Positions 9,901-24,900 of a stretch of DNA of 64,000 bases are shown here, in pieces. Below the pieces are notes generated by a model. It was not told the origin of the DNA, made no database searches, and saw nothing but the letters and a program-made list of their open reading frames with translations. Both the position numbers and the translations under genes were made by a program. The first letter of the stretch is position 1. The number at the start of each line of letters is the position of its first letter. The stretch spans positions 62,001 to 126,000 of the forward strand of contig VZRS01001380.1 in the NCBI GenBank assembly GCA_013398055.1, written 5' to 3'. Origin of the DNA: Ifrita kowaldi (taxonomy: Eukaryota; Chordata; Aves; Passeriformes; Cinclosomatidae).

Positions 9901-12900
9901 CATTTCAGATTTACAAGAAGAAATCACAGATTATGGCCCCTGTTTACCTTGGGGAAATTTCTGCAGGAAAACAGAGCATATATTCAGCATCTGAGCTGGT
10001 TAGCCCTGAAAAGAGATGTTCTGAATTTTTAAATTTTTTTTCCTGCTGCTGTGCCTCTGTCTAGGGAATGAAGCAAAAATTATGTTTCTTCTCAAGCTTT
10101 ATGTAGGGTGCTCTAGGAAGTTCTGTTTTAGCCACATTCCTTTACAAGCCCTTGCAGGTGTTACCTGTCCCGTGATAGGAAATACACTGCTGTGTCTGTC
10201 TTCAGGGGCTGTCATGAGCCTTGGAACAAAGGTTTTACCATCTAGCAGGAAGCTGCCTGCGTGGTAGGATGTGTGTGGGGAGGTTTTCGGCCAGCAGTAA
10301 AGCAAAGACAAACTATTCTGTATTTGGGGTTGCTCTGTGAGGTGTGTAGGTAAAGTTCTTATGGTGCAGTAGATGGCAGCTGGTTATATGGAATGTACTT
10401 TACCTTTCACTGGATGTGCTGAAGTAGGTAATTCGTGTATAATATTTGTATTCTGTCACACTTTCTTACATTCAGAAGTTTTTCATATCTAATACTGTCC
10501 AGAACACTGAAAATAGGCACATCCACCATAGATCTTAGATGTTCCAGGAGCTGAATGTGTCAGTATTCCTTCTCACTCCATTCATTTCCTGTTGTTGTGA
10601 TTCTAGTTCTACATCCTAGTTGTTTGCAGGCATCCAGACCTGCTCCTAGTTGAATGCTTGCCTGCTGTTTTAATTGCAGCTTTTCTTGTGTAGAGAGGGT
10701 TGAGATTTTCATTTCGAAGTCAAGAGTTTAAACAAGCTTGTTTGTTCAATATTAACCAAAATTTTTGCTTTGTAGCTGTTTGTGTGAAAACCAAACCACA
10801 ACAAAAACACCCAAAAGGCTGTCTGGAGTCCAGCTAATATTAAACCTGAATTATAGGTAGTAAACTATAATTGGAACAGAGCTAAGTTTAGAGATGTTTA
10901 TAGCACTGCAGAGGTGATCTGGGGAAGCTTGAGAGAATTTGAGGAACTGTTCTTCCCCATTGCCTGATTCTGTTCTGTTGTTCCTCCTCCTGCAGCAAAC
11001 CCCAAAGTTCTCAAACTAAACCCTTGAACTCAGGTCCTGTTTCTTGCTGCTGTTTTGTGATGGACAGCACCCCTATTTTTTGACCTTAAGAAGAGCAAAT
11101 TAGCAAATATCTGGATGTATTTCCACTTCTGCTACTCAAAGTGCAAACTGCCCCATGGCTAGGTACACTTTTAACTTTGCTGTTCAGTCAGGATTGGTTT
11201 CAAAATAGACAAACCTACTGCTTGCTTGCCATGCTCCAGGGACCAGAGTTAAGTACTTTATTGCTGCACTGTTTCATTTACCATTTTTGGTGGGTGCCAA
11301 GTTTAATAGGAAAACCCAAGTTTTTTTGGAAAAAAACCATGTTCTGTTCCTAAATAGCTGTGTGCCATTCAGTGGGTGTCAGTAAACTTCACTAACTCTT
11401 TTTTTTTTCTTTTTTCTTTGTATTTTTTTTTCATTCTTTCCAGAGTTCTGTGGAAAATGCAAATACTGCACAGTCTCTAGCTGGTTTACTGAATAAATGC
11501 AGAACCCCTCAAGGACAAAGACTAGTTAATCAGTGGATCAAACAACCACTTATGGACAAGACCAGAATTGAAGAAAGGTAACAATATTATGTTTGATAGA
11601 CTTAAACAAGTCAGTAACTATTTTATATAAGGCCCTTTCTTTTTAAGCACAGAATGCTACAACCAAGAAATAATAGTGGTTGGAGTCTTTTGTGTGCTCC
11701 CCTGCAATGCATTGCAGTTAGAGCAGAATATATTTTTCCTTGAGATGCAAATTGACAGGTTACTGTTGAGTTAAATGCTTTTTGCAATTATACATTTTAA
11801 AGAGGAGGTACAATATGTTTAGTGATCTGAATGATGCTGTGCTACAGGCTAAGGCAGTGTAGCAGCCACTTACTGACTGTTGTTCATAGGCAAATGCTCA
11901 CTCTGAATAATAATATTTTGATGTCACTTCAAATTTACTAGTTTAAAAAAAAAATAACAAAACACTGAAATAGTTAAGCAGTAGTGATGTCTTCCTGTTT
12001 CCAGAAGAAAGCTACTTTTGGTTGCACTAGGTCACTCTAATCATGCCTGGATATTGTGGGGGCTCTTTCTTTCTTGCTCTTTGATCCTGCCCTCTGTCAC
12101 CGTGTGGCTGCCCTGATAACAGTATCAGTTAATAAGAAGCCTTAGAGAATCTGATAAATGTCTGCTGAGAATGTACAGATAATTCTCAATCCTTCAGAAA
12201 GGAGAACTGCAAAGGCTGTATCCCTGCTGTGTGTGTTTGTCTTGAGTATGTTCACCATGCAAATACAGGTTACACTTTTTTAAACTACTCCTGAATATAT
12301 CTGTATTCTTATGATCTAAAACAAAATTCCATGCAGCTCTAGCAATCAGCAGGGTAATGCATTACAAAATGTGTATTAAAGTGTATCTTGACAAAGCAGA
12401 AGAGGCTGGAAAATTGAATTTATCTTTGATAGATCCTCTAAGGCTCATATTTCACATAAGGCATTGCAGGTGTGTCTGTGTATGCTGTTGGGCACAGATC
12501 CCTACTACCAGAAAAAGAAATCTTGGCTTGGACATGCTGATATTTAAATAAGTTATGCAAAGAGTAGTTGTGGTTTAAGTCCAGCTGGCAGCTAAGCACA
12601 GAGCTGCTCACTCACCCCCCTGGTGGAATGGGGAGGAGAGGCAAAATCCAAAACACGGCACTGTACCAGCTACTGAGAAAAAATAAACTCTATCCCAGCC
12701 AAAACCAGGATGATAGTTTTCTCTCTAGATTTCTGGAGACTGAGTTATTCTACTTCTCTTCAATGAGTTTTTCTACTTTTCCTAATCATTTGCAGGACGA
12801 TGTGTAGTAACCTGATCAGAGCTCACTTAGAAATATTGTTAATGTGACACTGAAATATTTGTTCCCAGGTTTTTTGAATGCTGTATCTTACTCCTGCATA

Positions 12901-15900
12901 TGTTACAAAAGCTTTCGTTGTTGGTTCTTGACAACGTACTCGAGATCATCTGTGTCTGTCAGTTTTGGATCCTAAGATCTGAGCCAAATTTAATTTTATG
13001 ATTGTGTTGTTTTGTTTATTTCGAAAGTTAGAACTCCCATTTTGTAATTTTCTTGTGTCAAAGTAAACATTAGAAATTTTAACTTTTGTGTGAGACATGT
13101 TTGCTTATTACTGTACATCAGAAATCTCCCAAGTTTGGAAGAGACAGTGTTTTCTTTATAAAACTGGGGTTGAGTTGTAGGCAGAAAATGTAACTTGACC
13201 TGTTTTGTAGAGTTACTGTCACCTCTGTGTTTTGTGTTGTGATTCTGTGTGGCTAATGTTGGCTGCATGTAGGAAAAGGTGTATTTAAAGGAGGAGGGGA
13301 GTAATTAAATGGAGTTAAGCTCTTAGTGAAGCTTGTAAAGATCAGTGTATCCAAGTGTTATGAATTTGATAGAAGTCCACTGATAACCTCCTGTATCTTG
13401 CCCAGCCGCAGAGTCCGTGGAGCTGCAATTTGTTAAGAGTACTTTGCTTCAACCTCTACTTACAGGCACTGAAATACCCTAGTGACACCTTCTCACTTTA
13501 TTCTGCTGCATTCTGTCTGAATGCATCTTGCTTTCAAGTACTACTTGGATGAATTCAATTCTCTGAGATAAAAGCAGTGTAATTTACTTGTAAGCTTCAC
13601 CCTCTCAAACTTCATGCTTTTCAAAGGGTGTAGGACTGTTCTTTTTTTAATCCCAAGGAACAAGTATGATAAGAGAAGCTGTTAGTGGGGCTGGTGAGAT
13701 GTACTGACAGATTCAAATATCGTTTGAAAGATATGCAGTCACCAAGTTGTTTTCTGAAGATTTTACAGTGTATTGTGGCTGTTTTAAGGATTGCAGACCA
13801 CAGTTTAGAACATAAGGTGGCTTGAGAAGGAAATACCGGGACGGTTCTTCCTTTATGTCTCCTTTGTCAAGGGGTACTGATTTTTTCTTAGCTTGAAGTG
13901 TGCCGAGTTAAGAATCCCATTTAACACTAACCAGTGCAAATCTCCTCAAACGAAGCAGAACTGCCCAAGCTGGGCTGATGTTCAGTGGCTGTTTTGAAGG
14001 AAGCCTCTTGTTTTGCTTGTACAGGAGGTATTTAACTTATCTGTTGTCCCAGTAGCATAAAATTGGTGTCTGAAAGTTTTACTTTTGGTTTTTTTTTTCA
14101 AAAGTTAGACTGTTGTAACCCTCTGCTAAGACCTGCAGGTGGTGCAAGTCATCTTTTGGAGATGAAGGAATCCACCTCTTTCAGTAGTTTGTAATCTGCA
14201 GTGTGTTGTTAACCTAAATGGATAAATGGAACAAGAAGTTGCATCAGCAGCCCGTATTAACTCTTGATACAGTAACAACACAAATTACAGTACATGGTGC
14301 ACATCTTCAGATAAAATGATGTTTGCTGACTGGAGCAGCTCCTGATGAGAACTGAGAAAACAGAGGCTCCCAATAGCTGCCTGTCTTGTAAGACGTGGGG
14401 TTCTGCCAGTGTCCATCTGGTTTTCCTTGATTAAAAAAATAATTATCAGGCATGAGTATACACAATACAGCCCTGTTTCTCCTCTGTGGTGTTTTCAGAA
14501 GGCAAGTACATGAGGTTCTTGCTCCTTGTCTCATAGTCAGCATATTTGAAATTAAAATGTAGTCACAGAGCCAGCCTGTGCAAATACAAATATTAATTGC
14601 ATAACCAAATTGACTGCAATACAGCAGGCAGCTTCAGTATGTCATATTTATTCTTCACATACTGGAAAGTCTGAGAAATGTGGCACAGTGCAAGATAGTG
14701 CTTGTTCTGTTATGTCCTGAGAAGAGAGTTCATGCTGAATATATTTAATTTTTTTACTATTTTTGGGATAAACCCTATCTGACATTTATACACAGCATAA
14801 ATAAGAGATTCCAGCTCACCTTTTTAGTCCTTTCTGTATACTGTGGTTGAACTTCTTATATGCCTGTGTCCCACAGTGGAAGAGATGCAGGGATCTCAGA
14901 GGAGTTAAAGCCTGTACTCAAATATCACTTGCTCTGATCCAAGCCTATTTTGAGCTTTCCTCCTGGGTTTCTAAATATCATGCTGCATGGGGGCCACATT
15001 GTAGAAACAAGTCCTGTCTCTGGCAGACTCAGGAAGTAATAGATTCAGGAAGCTTGAGGTAAATAAATGGCTAGCAGGGTAAAATTTCTAAGTTTGTAGA
15101 ACATTTTCATGCATCAGTCTTGACTGATAATTAAAGTAGCAGTTGGTTTAAAAATGAAAAAAAAACCCAACCCTAACTTGTTGCCTTGAGACAAGAAGAA
15201 ACATAATCAAAGGCCCTGGCTCTCTTGGAGCACCTTCTTGGGGTGAGGCACGAGGATGGTCAAAACTCTGGAATGTGTGCTGAGAGAGGTGGAGGGATCT
15301 CTGTTCTTGCTCAGTGTTCAGCTGAACTTAGCCTTGTTTTGAGCCAGGGCTGTAACTAGAGGCCTAGAGTTCCAACATGCATTGTTCTGCAGTAAGTTTT
15401 CACTACTTTTGTGTTCTTTCCTAACCTGCAGCTGTCCCTGCAAAGCATTGCAGATAAGCTTTATTGCTTTTGCTGTTCTGGTTAGCAGCTCTGGAAAGAC
15501 CCTCAGTGCTTTTCTGAGTACAGGTCAGGACCTCTCCACAGCCACAGACTGATTCCAGGCAGCTGAATTGGTAGTGTGTGGTGGCCTGTGTCCTCAGTAA
15601 GGGAGGGGAAGATGTGACCAGCTTGGAGTTTTGTCTAAATGACCTCTTTAAAATGCAGTTTAGGCCCTGGGAATGCTCCTAATGCCTCTAGAGAAGCTTC
15701 TGAAATACAGATTGAATCTGAACAGATTTGAAGACAGAAATGTGATTTCTTATTGTCATGGAGATCATGATGCAATAAATATTTCCCATGAAAGAAGTTG
15801 TCACTCCAGTGACATGAAAATGGTGTTGGCTTCCAGTAAGCCTCTAGAAATGTTAGAAAAATGTCACCTTTGTCATTCCAAAAGTTACCATCACTAAGTT

Positions 15901-18900
15901 TCCTAGAGAAATGTTTGGAGCTTGAAACTCTAAATGCTTCTTCTTTAAGCCTCTCCCCTCCATTCATGTTCACTGTTTCCAAAACTACTAATTTATCTCT
16001 ATTTTCATTTGGGTTTGCATGTAAAACTGAGGTTGGCATTGAGTGCTGTCTAGAGACATTAAACAAGAACTCTCCTGGACAAGCACACATCACACAGGTG
16101 ATGTCTCTAGGAAGGAATTTCCATCAAAATCCCAGGCACTCAAAACCTATTAAAAGGCTGAGATTGTTGTGTTGCAAAAGACTTATTTTTAGTTTTCTTG
16201 TCTGAGGAGCTGAAAAAAAGACTCCTTTCATGACACCTTCAGGTGTGGGAAAGACAGTGTTGGTGTTTGTATTCTGCATGTTATCCAGATCGTTTTGTCT
16301 TCTGGATCAGGGATCAGCAATCAGCATTGCAGATCTGTAAATTATAGGTGGCATTGAGTGGTGCAGCACTGCAGCAGGTAGTCATAGTATCTCCTAGTTG
16401 ATACTTCCAGCTCGCCCACTTCTTCCTGACAAGTCCTCACTTGGTGCAAAATAAATAGAAGGATTAAGCTTTTAGTCATTTCTTTTGTGTCTGAATTTCG
16501 AGGCTCAACAGAAACGAAAATTAAACTAAAATTTGATTGAAATGTCAGATTGGTTTTCAGACTTGTAAGACACAATGAGACTGCTATTTATTTAGGGAAA
16601 TGTGAATCTGTAGCTGCCATGCTGTTCTTTGACTCTCATCCTGCCAAAATGAGGTGGATGGCACTTACTGCCGTAGTTAAATTTTGCTTAGAATCTGTGT
16701 TTTAAGTATTCAGGACTGTATGAAAACTTACTATGCACAGGTGCAAAGCTCCCAGGTTTGTAACAGTATCCTTGGTAGTCACTGTTTTGAACATTGGATG
16801 CAGGAATATGGTATATTCTCTGTGAAATACAGTGACCACATTATTGTTTCTGTTCTGTTTAATTTATGTCCAAAAACATTAGAAGGGTGCCGTGTTAGGA
16901 CACTGCAATGGAAGCTCTTGGCAAGAAAATTTCATCTTGACTTGTAATTTAGTTTCATTTATCATGTATGAGGACTGTAAGAGTCTTTAATGTTTTGTTG
17001 ACATACAGTTTTGAGTTTGTTCTGTACAGAATGAATGCAAATAAAGAAATATTTGTTTTTCTACAGCTAAGAAATAAAACTTGTTCACTATGCTCTTAGT
17101 TTGCACAAGATTAAAGAAATGCACAGGTTAGCAAATTTAAAAGGGTATTAATGTTGATGGAGTAATGTAATAAATGTAACCTCTTAATTTTAATAATGTA
17201 TGGAAACTTGTAAGGAATAAAGCACAAAAAAATAATAATGGAAATACCTTTCCTCAGTTGACTCTAGTCTTTGAAGATCATGCAGTAATACAGTTATATC
17301 ACTGGGTCCTAAAATGCCCTATTTAATTAAAAAGCAAGAGTGGCAGAAAACCTCCGTGGTGTAAGGCATTAGGCTGGCAAACAGCCTCTCCTGCTTTCCA
17401 TCTTGGGTTTCTCTGGAAGGTTTTGGGTGGAGCAGTTTCACTGTGTGGGGTTTACAAACGTGCCCATGACCGTGTAGTATTTGGTGAGTTCTTGCTCCAT
17501 CGTCTTCACTGTTCTTTGTTACCATATAAGAAATGGAGGTTTGTTAGGAATTCTTGAAAGATGGGCATTTGTTGTTTTGTCTTAAAGCCTAAATACTGTG
17601 TTCATCTTGTCTTTATTCCAGTTAGGATCTTTTTGCCTTCATGTCCTTGACACTTGCTCACACTGTCTGTTCTGTATGTAGGGTTTCTTTGGTCTTCAGG
17701 ATTTAGTGTGAAAGTTTTCCATTTGTTTTTGACTCTTCTGCACCATGCAGCAGCCTGTGGCTCTGAACTGTTTCACAGATGGCTCTCGCTGTCTGTAACC
17801 ACTTTAAATCAAAAGGTGCAGCCAGGTTTCCCTGACTGTGGACTGCCACCTGTTCCCTTGTTATTTTCACTGGTGTTCCTGTAGCTGGCTCGTTCATCTC
17901 TTGATGGGGAGTTTATCATGCTTAAATAATCAGGGGTGTCATGCTGGATTGCAAATAATCTAGAAGAACTCAGTGGTTGCCAAAAGGGGCAGTCTATACC
18001 TCCTACTTCCTTTTTTTGTTTTTTTTTGGTCTCGTAGCTAAAGATCAATTTGATTTGGCTTGTTCCCCTGATGAAAACTAGTCCTTGAAAAAGTGAGGAA
18101 AGTTGTCATCAAAAATTAACCCTTTTGCTCCAGCTCTGCAGCTGGTCTATGAGCTGCTATCATCATGAACGCCATAAGTGCAGGTCAACAAATACCAGCA
18201 GCCAGGAGCTGTTCAGACTTAATAATCTGACTTGAGTTTGCTTTCTGTTGGTATTTTGACTGTTTGAGAGATTATGCCAATAAATTTATGTTGTGAGTTA
18301 GATCGCCAGACTTGCTAGAGGAGGATAGGCTGGGTATCTGCCTGTCCTTGGGTTGGAATAGTGAATCTGTGAAATGGAGCTGTGCACTACCATTGCTCAA
18401 TAAACCTGCTGCTTGCCTGACAAATGTGCTGTAAAGATGCTGTCTGACTATTTTTAGCTCCTACAGAAAAGACAATGAAAATTTCATGAAAAAGACTGTA
18501 TGCATGGAAATAAACATTGGGAAGACAGAAAAACGTGTCTTTGACAAAGATTTTGGGAGATACTTCTTGTTTTTTGAGCTGTCCTTATATCACTTCTGTC
18601 TGTACAGTTCCTTGAGGATAAGAGACTGCTTAGTCCAGCACGATTGCGATGGGGTTTGAGGTGGGAAAGGATTTGCTGTGTTGAATACTCCATTTTGCTG
18701 GTAGATACTCTGGTTTTTTTCTTCTATAAGCATGCATGTGTAAAATTTGGGAACACTGTTTATCATTCTGTGAAGTAGTGTGTTACTATAAGGTGAGAAT
18801 TTCCCCTTTTTATCCCTGTTCCTCTAATGTGGAGCTGTTTAATTCATTAAGGGTAATAATTTTGTTATTTCTTAACTGAGAAAGAGGAGGAGAGGGGGAA

Positions 18901-21900
18901 TCAAATCTAAATAGTGCTGTTACATAAAACTAGTTTGAATGGCAGTTCTTGGTAATAATTAAAAAGTACTTTGTTCTTATTTGAGAAATACAGCTTTTGG
19001 GAAAAGTTAGTAAAGGTTTATTTTCCTTGTCTGTCACTTGGATAGTGACTGTTACTGTATGTAATACACCCAGGCTGAGGAATGGGGCATAAAAGACACC
19101 TGGTTCTGGTTTTAACTGTGACTGGGGTGATTGTGTGGGTGTAGGTTGGATGAACAGGTGTATGAAAGTTTCTTTAGAATCTAGACAGGAACAATACCTT
19201 TTGTTTTAAATAATATTTTCAGGACCTGAGTCTTGTAGAGCCGGGGCTGGTCTGCCATGGGAATGAACCCTCAGCAGGAGGTGGTGAGAGGGAGATGTCT
19301 CTGTGTCCCTGCTGCAGGGCATAGGTGGCCTTCAGTCTTACCTGGAGAGAAACAGCAGGAGCCCTGGCAAGCTCTGGTCACCTCCTGCCTGCAGAAATGC
19401 TCCTGCACATCCCCCTGTGTATTCGTGTGAAGCCCAGCTCACAGCCTGCAGCTCCTGGCCGTGGGAAGGGCGGTGGTGCCGTCAGGAGCGCTGCCAGCCT
19501 TGCCTTGGGCATGAAGGAAACATGATTCCTTTGCTTCCCTTTTCGTTGTAGGGCGTTTGTGTGCCTGCCTCAGAGTCCTGCACTGCCTCGCTAGTTCTGG
19601 CTGGAGAGGGCCAAGCAGAGCCCTGCTGGTGTGGTGCTGCTTTATTTGCATGTTCTTCAGCAGGGTGCCAGGCACTCCCTTCCCCCAGGGTCTAAAAATA
19701 TTGCTGTTGCAGCAGTCTGCTTCAGCAGCAAGGTTTTAATTGCATCAAGTGGTACTTTGCTGACAAGAATAAGACCAAAGATTTCATTTTTATGCTGAAG
19801 AATTGTTTTCTTCTTTACTTTGCTTGATCTACAGAGGTTGGAAAGTTCATAAGCACTTGTGGAAAGATAATGAATTATTGGTAGCATCAGACTTTAATAA
19901 GTACCTTTAGAGGAAAAAGCCCCAATGTTATTTTGGAATTAACTGCTTTTCCTGATAATCCTGCGTTTGGTTTTTTTTTTTTGTTTTTTGTTTAATTCTG
20001 ATCTTATTACCTTGCCTCATAGTCAATACATACAGCTTTCAAATCTTTGCTTGATTTTTACAAAAATTAGTTACTTTGTGCCTGGTACCCCTGATAGAAT
20101 CCCAGGGCTTTAATTTGCTCTCTAGCCTTTGACATAATACTCAAATGGTGTATTCAGGAATTCACCTGACTGCAGGGTGGTAAAGAGTCTGTTGCTCCCC
20201 TGATACACATTCATTCTATGTTATATGAATGTAACTGATGTAGAGGACTGTGAGCTCTGATTATTTGGAAGAATGCATTTATTTGAATTACAAAATTTAT
20301 CTGCAAATGGACTGTCCTGAAGTTAGAAATAGCCATTATTGTTATCATAGTAGGATGGTTTAGGGGCTAATTAGGAAAACTAGAAAGAGCACGAGGCTGA
20401 TATTTGGGTGTGGCTTTCTCTTACATTGCTTAATCTTCCAGGTTTAGCAGCAGGAAGCCTGATCTGTCCAGCTGCTTAGTAGCACACTCTGTGTACCCAG
20501 AGCTCTGCAAAGTGTGTGCAGATTGATTTCTGTGGCTCTCCTAGAGTCTAAAGCTGCTCTTCAAACCTTGGACTCTGTATTACAAGGGATTGTACTTCAA
20601 TAGGGCTGTGAAAAATAGTCAGGATGTTCATGGTCTCTTGAAGTTGCATTTAAGATTAAAAGACGACAGTAGTGGGTTCCAAAGAGCTGCATGGTTATAA
20701 TGGAGTGAAAGCCAATTGCTTGTGCTAAATACATGCTGAGGGCTTCAGATACGTGCCTGGAGATCCCTTGGTTTAGTTCATTTAAAACTTGAGGGAGAGG
20801 GTATGGCAGGTAGAAGATCAGTGGGTAGCAGCACTACCTCACACTTCTCGTGGTGGCAGTGCTGCTCTCTGCCAGCTTGGAAGTGTTGGTTGGACTGGGA
20901 TTAAGGGTTTAATTTCCTAGCCAGTTTAGGCCACCATCAGGATACAACTGGGCTTGCCCATAGCTGGCAGGGCCACCCCAAGGTGAGGTCGTTCAGGGGA
21001 GCCAGGGGTGAAAAGCAAACACAGCCACAGCAAATAAAGATGTGTGTTTAAGGAGGGGGCTGCAGCTGGGAGCATTGCCCTCGGTGTCAAGCTGAGGTGC
21101 CTACAGCTGCCTTTCCCAGACTGCCAGGTTTTGTTCCTCCACGCCTCATGGCCTGTCTGTGTAAAGAGCAGGACAGCTTTCCAGCTGTGTCGCTGAGCCA
21201 GGTCATGCTTGGCCTCTCTGCCTTTTTTGTTTTGGCAGAGGGGAAGTTTTGAAATGCTGTTTGGGTCTAGAACTGTGAATGGTTGCAAAATCTTGTAAGA
21301 AGCTAGGGAGATCATCGGTGTCCAAGGAATGCTGCAGTCTTACTGGGATGACAGCATTGTCGTTGTAAGAACACAGACATTACAGGTGAACTGTGAAGTG
21401 CATCACCCTGGGGCTCTTTGTTCCTGGTTTGCTGTTTCTGTTAATGTACTGTATTATACAGTATCTTCTCATTTGTTAAAAGCCTGTAATTTCACAGCCC
21501 TCACATGAAACAATAATGTACTTTAAATTCTGAATTGAGGAGGAATATACATTGTTTTACTTCTTCACTGTCATCTTCAAAGTTTTCTTTTGTAAGCAAC
21601 TGTATCTTTTAGTTTAGCTTTTTGGGGGTGTTTAGTTTGTGACAGTCGATTTCAGGGAGGGAAGCTGTGAAGTAATTTGATAATACAGAAACATTCATAG
21701 CATGTTAACTGAGGAAACAAAACCAACTTTGTGCTCACATGCCAGGAAGAAACAATGACAAGGTTGCACTGTTTGGGCAAGAGCAGGTGGGAAAGAGAAC
21801 TTGAGTTGATCGGTGTGGAGGTGAATTCATGTGAAGGTGCAGGCTGCTCTCTTTTTGGCAGACAGTAGGAAGAAGTCTTGATTACCTGGGCACAAGCCTC

Positions 21901-24900
21901 TCACCTGGACCTCTTGCAGTTGCCTGGGTTGTCTGCTTCTGCACTACAGGCCCTTGTGTGTGCGTGCAAATTTGGGAGAGCTGGAGGAGGGCTTGCTCAG
22001 GTGAACATCTTGTGATACTCAGACACAAGAATTTGGACCCTAATGATACTGTATGGCCAGATTGGTACAATTTCATTAAAACAGCAGAAAGATTTTGTCC
22101 CCTTGCTTGGGATGTTCGGTGTCGTATGTAAGAAGTGCTGGAGAGGTGTGTGTACAGCTCATCCAGAAAGCAACATTTTGAGTTCTTGGTGAATCAAAAA
22201 CCTGGATTCAAATCTAGTGTCTTCAAAGTACTGCAAGAACTGGTGCCTATGGGTGAGTCCCTTCCAAGGCTGTTCCTGTGGTTTGGGTTAATGTTGCTAT
22301 CAGCTGGAGACTCGCTGCCAGAAACCAGAGCACCTTCTGGCTGTGCAAAGGCTCCGGTGTGAGCTGAGTGGGGATTGAGATCAGTGATCCTAAGCCTATG
22401 ACATATGACTAAAGGAAAATGGCTTTTGATGGTATTAGTATTTTAAAGCTGCTGGTTCTTTATTCCTCAGGGTTTGTGTTACATTTATTTCAAATTATTT
22501 GCGAAGACCACTCCACTTTCATAAAAAAATGTCTTTTGTGCATAACTAAGCACTTCCAAAAGCATGTGTGGGTTGCCTAGCTATTTTGCATTATTTCTTT
22601 GTGCTTGTCTTGAGAAATTTTGGATGTTATTTTTATAAATGCATGCAACATCTCTGATTGTCTGAGGCAAAATGACCTGGGATTGTCAGTGTGATTTTTG
22701 TGCTGCTGTGCGCTGAATTACTAAAGTAATTCTCGATATCAGGCTTCAGATTTCTGATTTAGGCTCCCATGTGCCAATCTTAGGTGTCTGCCATAATACT
22801 TCAAAGGCTGTGAAACATACTGAAGTTCTGTGGCATGGAAAGAGCTTTGCAAATTTAAGGTGGTATCTACTGCTTACCCTGGGGCAGTGAACTGGATTAT
22901 GGCTGATTTTTGGGAGAGAGATGATTGTCTAGGGAACGACTGGCTCACCAGAAGTTTATAAAGGGGGCTTAGGACAGTGCCTTGCTTATTTCTGGCTGGG
23001 AAAAAAAAATGCAACTTGCTGTAGTCTGGGCTTCCTCCAGGGTGTTAAAATACTGTGTGCTTTATGTGAAAAAGAAAACCCAATTAGAACAGGTAAGGTG
23101 GTGGGTATCATTTTATATGTCTAGGTTAAGTATGTCCAGGGAGGATTTGCTTTGGCTGCATTGGATTAAGAAGAGATCTGAGTTTGAAAGAAACCTGAGG
23201 GAAAACAACGCAAGTGCATACGTGAAGTGCTTTTCCACCTTCCTTTGCATAAACAAAATGTGAAATTAAACTGATATAACCATGCATATTCTGAAACTTG
23301 TGGTGAGATGACAGAGAATCTCAGTATATTTTAAAGCAGTCCTTAATATGCTGGTTTTGTAAGGTGGTGTTTCTTGATTAAAATTCTGCATAATCAAGTA
23401 GAACAGTTGGACAGGAAAAGTTGATCTTAATCTGCAGTCAAAGAAACCCTTTAGCCAGCAGAGAATACAAATGTATGCTCTTCAGAAGATTCAGTTGTTA
23501 GATAGTCAGGGGAGTTGCAAACTTTAAAGTCTTCTTAAAAGTAAGTCAGCTTCTCCTTTAAGAGAGTGCATTCTTAATTTATTTCAGTGTTAACACTTTT
23601 TTCCTTGTGTTATGTGGAATTTTTAGTTAATACAGTTTTTTCTGAAAAACATCTATGAGTAATTGGGATTTTAAGTCACTATCCTGTAGTAATAGCTAAA
23701 TATATGTTACTCATTATTAAATTCATATTGCTGATTATGGATGGATCCCAGTTACATGAAACGATAAAAAAACCCTCAGAGTCCTTTTTCTGAGCAGAGG
23801 TGTTTGAGGGAAGTGTTTTCTTTCCTGCATGCACAGAGAGGTGCAGAGCTGTTCAGGGTTTTATAGGATGTTGGTGAAGGAGAGATTAAAACTTTAGGTG
23901 CTTTATAACTCAGCTTATTATTGTTTATTGCACACTGGTTTGTTAGATTTTTTTTTTTTTTTAATGCTGGCCAGTCCTGCTCAGACATTATAAATAATCT
24001 GTTCCTTCTAACTCTGGTCTTTTATTTTAGTCTGTTAGTTTAGTTACTATTTCTACACACAGAATTCTTTCTTCATAAAATCTGTATACAAATCTGGCAT
24101 GGCTAATGTTTTCCGGTTAACTTAAACTTTGATATTTAGCTGTGTAAAAACTGAGAAATATAATTAAACCCTCCTGACAATGTCCATGTTGAGGCACCTT
24201 AAAATGGTGATGAAAAAAGCTGCATAGGTATAGCTAGGGAAGAAGCAATCTCTTCTGATATCAAATGTGATGCAAACCTCAGTGGAATGGAAGCAGTCTG
24301 TTGAGACTTGGGAAAGAGCGTGGCATATATTAGATTAAAAACAGATTTTTGTTGTCTTTTTCTCTGTGTGTGTGGTATGTTGGCCTTTTGTCAGTGGTTG
24401 GTTCAAGAGATGCCTCTTATTAACAGTAAAACTGGGGAAAAGATGGCATGTTTTGAGTTGGATTCTGGAATATCCAGCAGAAGCTTGGAGATAAGTAGGT
24501 TTTTTCCTCTCTCTGTCTCCCAGAGCACACTAAGCCTAATGATACTTGTTAGTGCACAGAATTCAAAGCTGGTAAACAGCGCTGGTTTTGTATAGCAGGA
24601 ATAAAAGGTGGTTACAATTTCCAAGTTCAAGAAAAGCACCTGTGTTGATTTTCAGTTACATTAGCTGAAGTCTTGTTCGCTGCTTTTGCAGTTTTAATTG
24701 CAAAATTAAATAACTGTCTTGAAACAAAGATTTCCTTTATGTTCCAGTGTGGTTTCACTACTTATAATTGTTTGTGTTATCTTGACTGTGCTGCCTTAGA
24801 TCTGTGGTGGAAAGTTTTGCCCTATTTTCCTTTCCTTTTGGCTGTGTGGCAGAAACAAGTTATCTAGTGTTGTCAGCTGTTGTTTGATTACACTTTCTTG

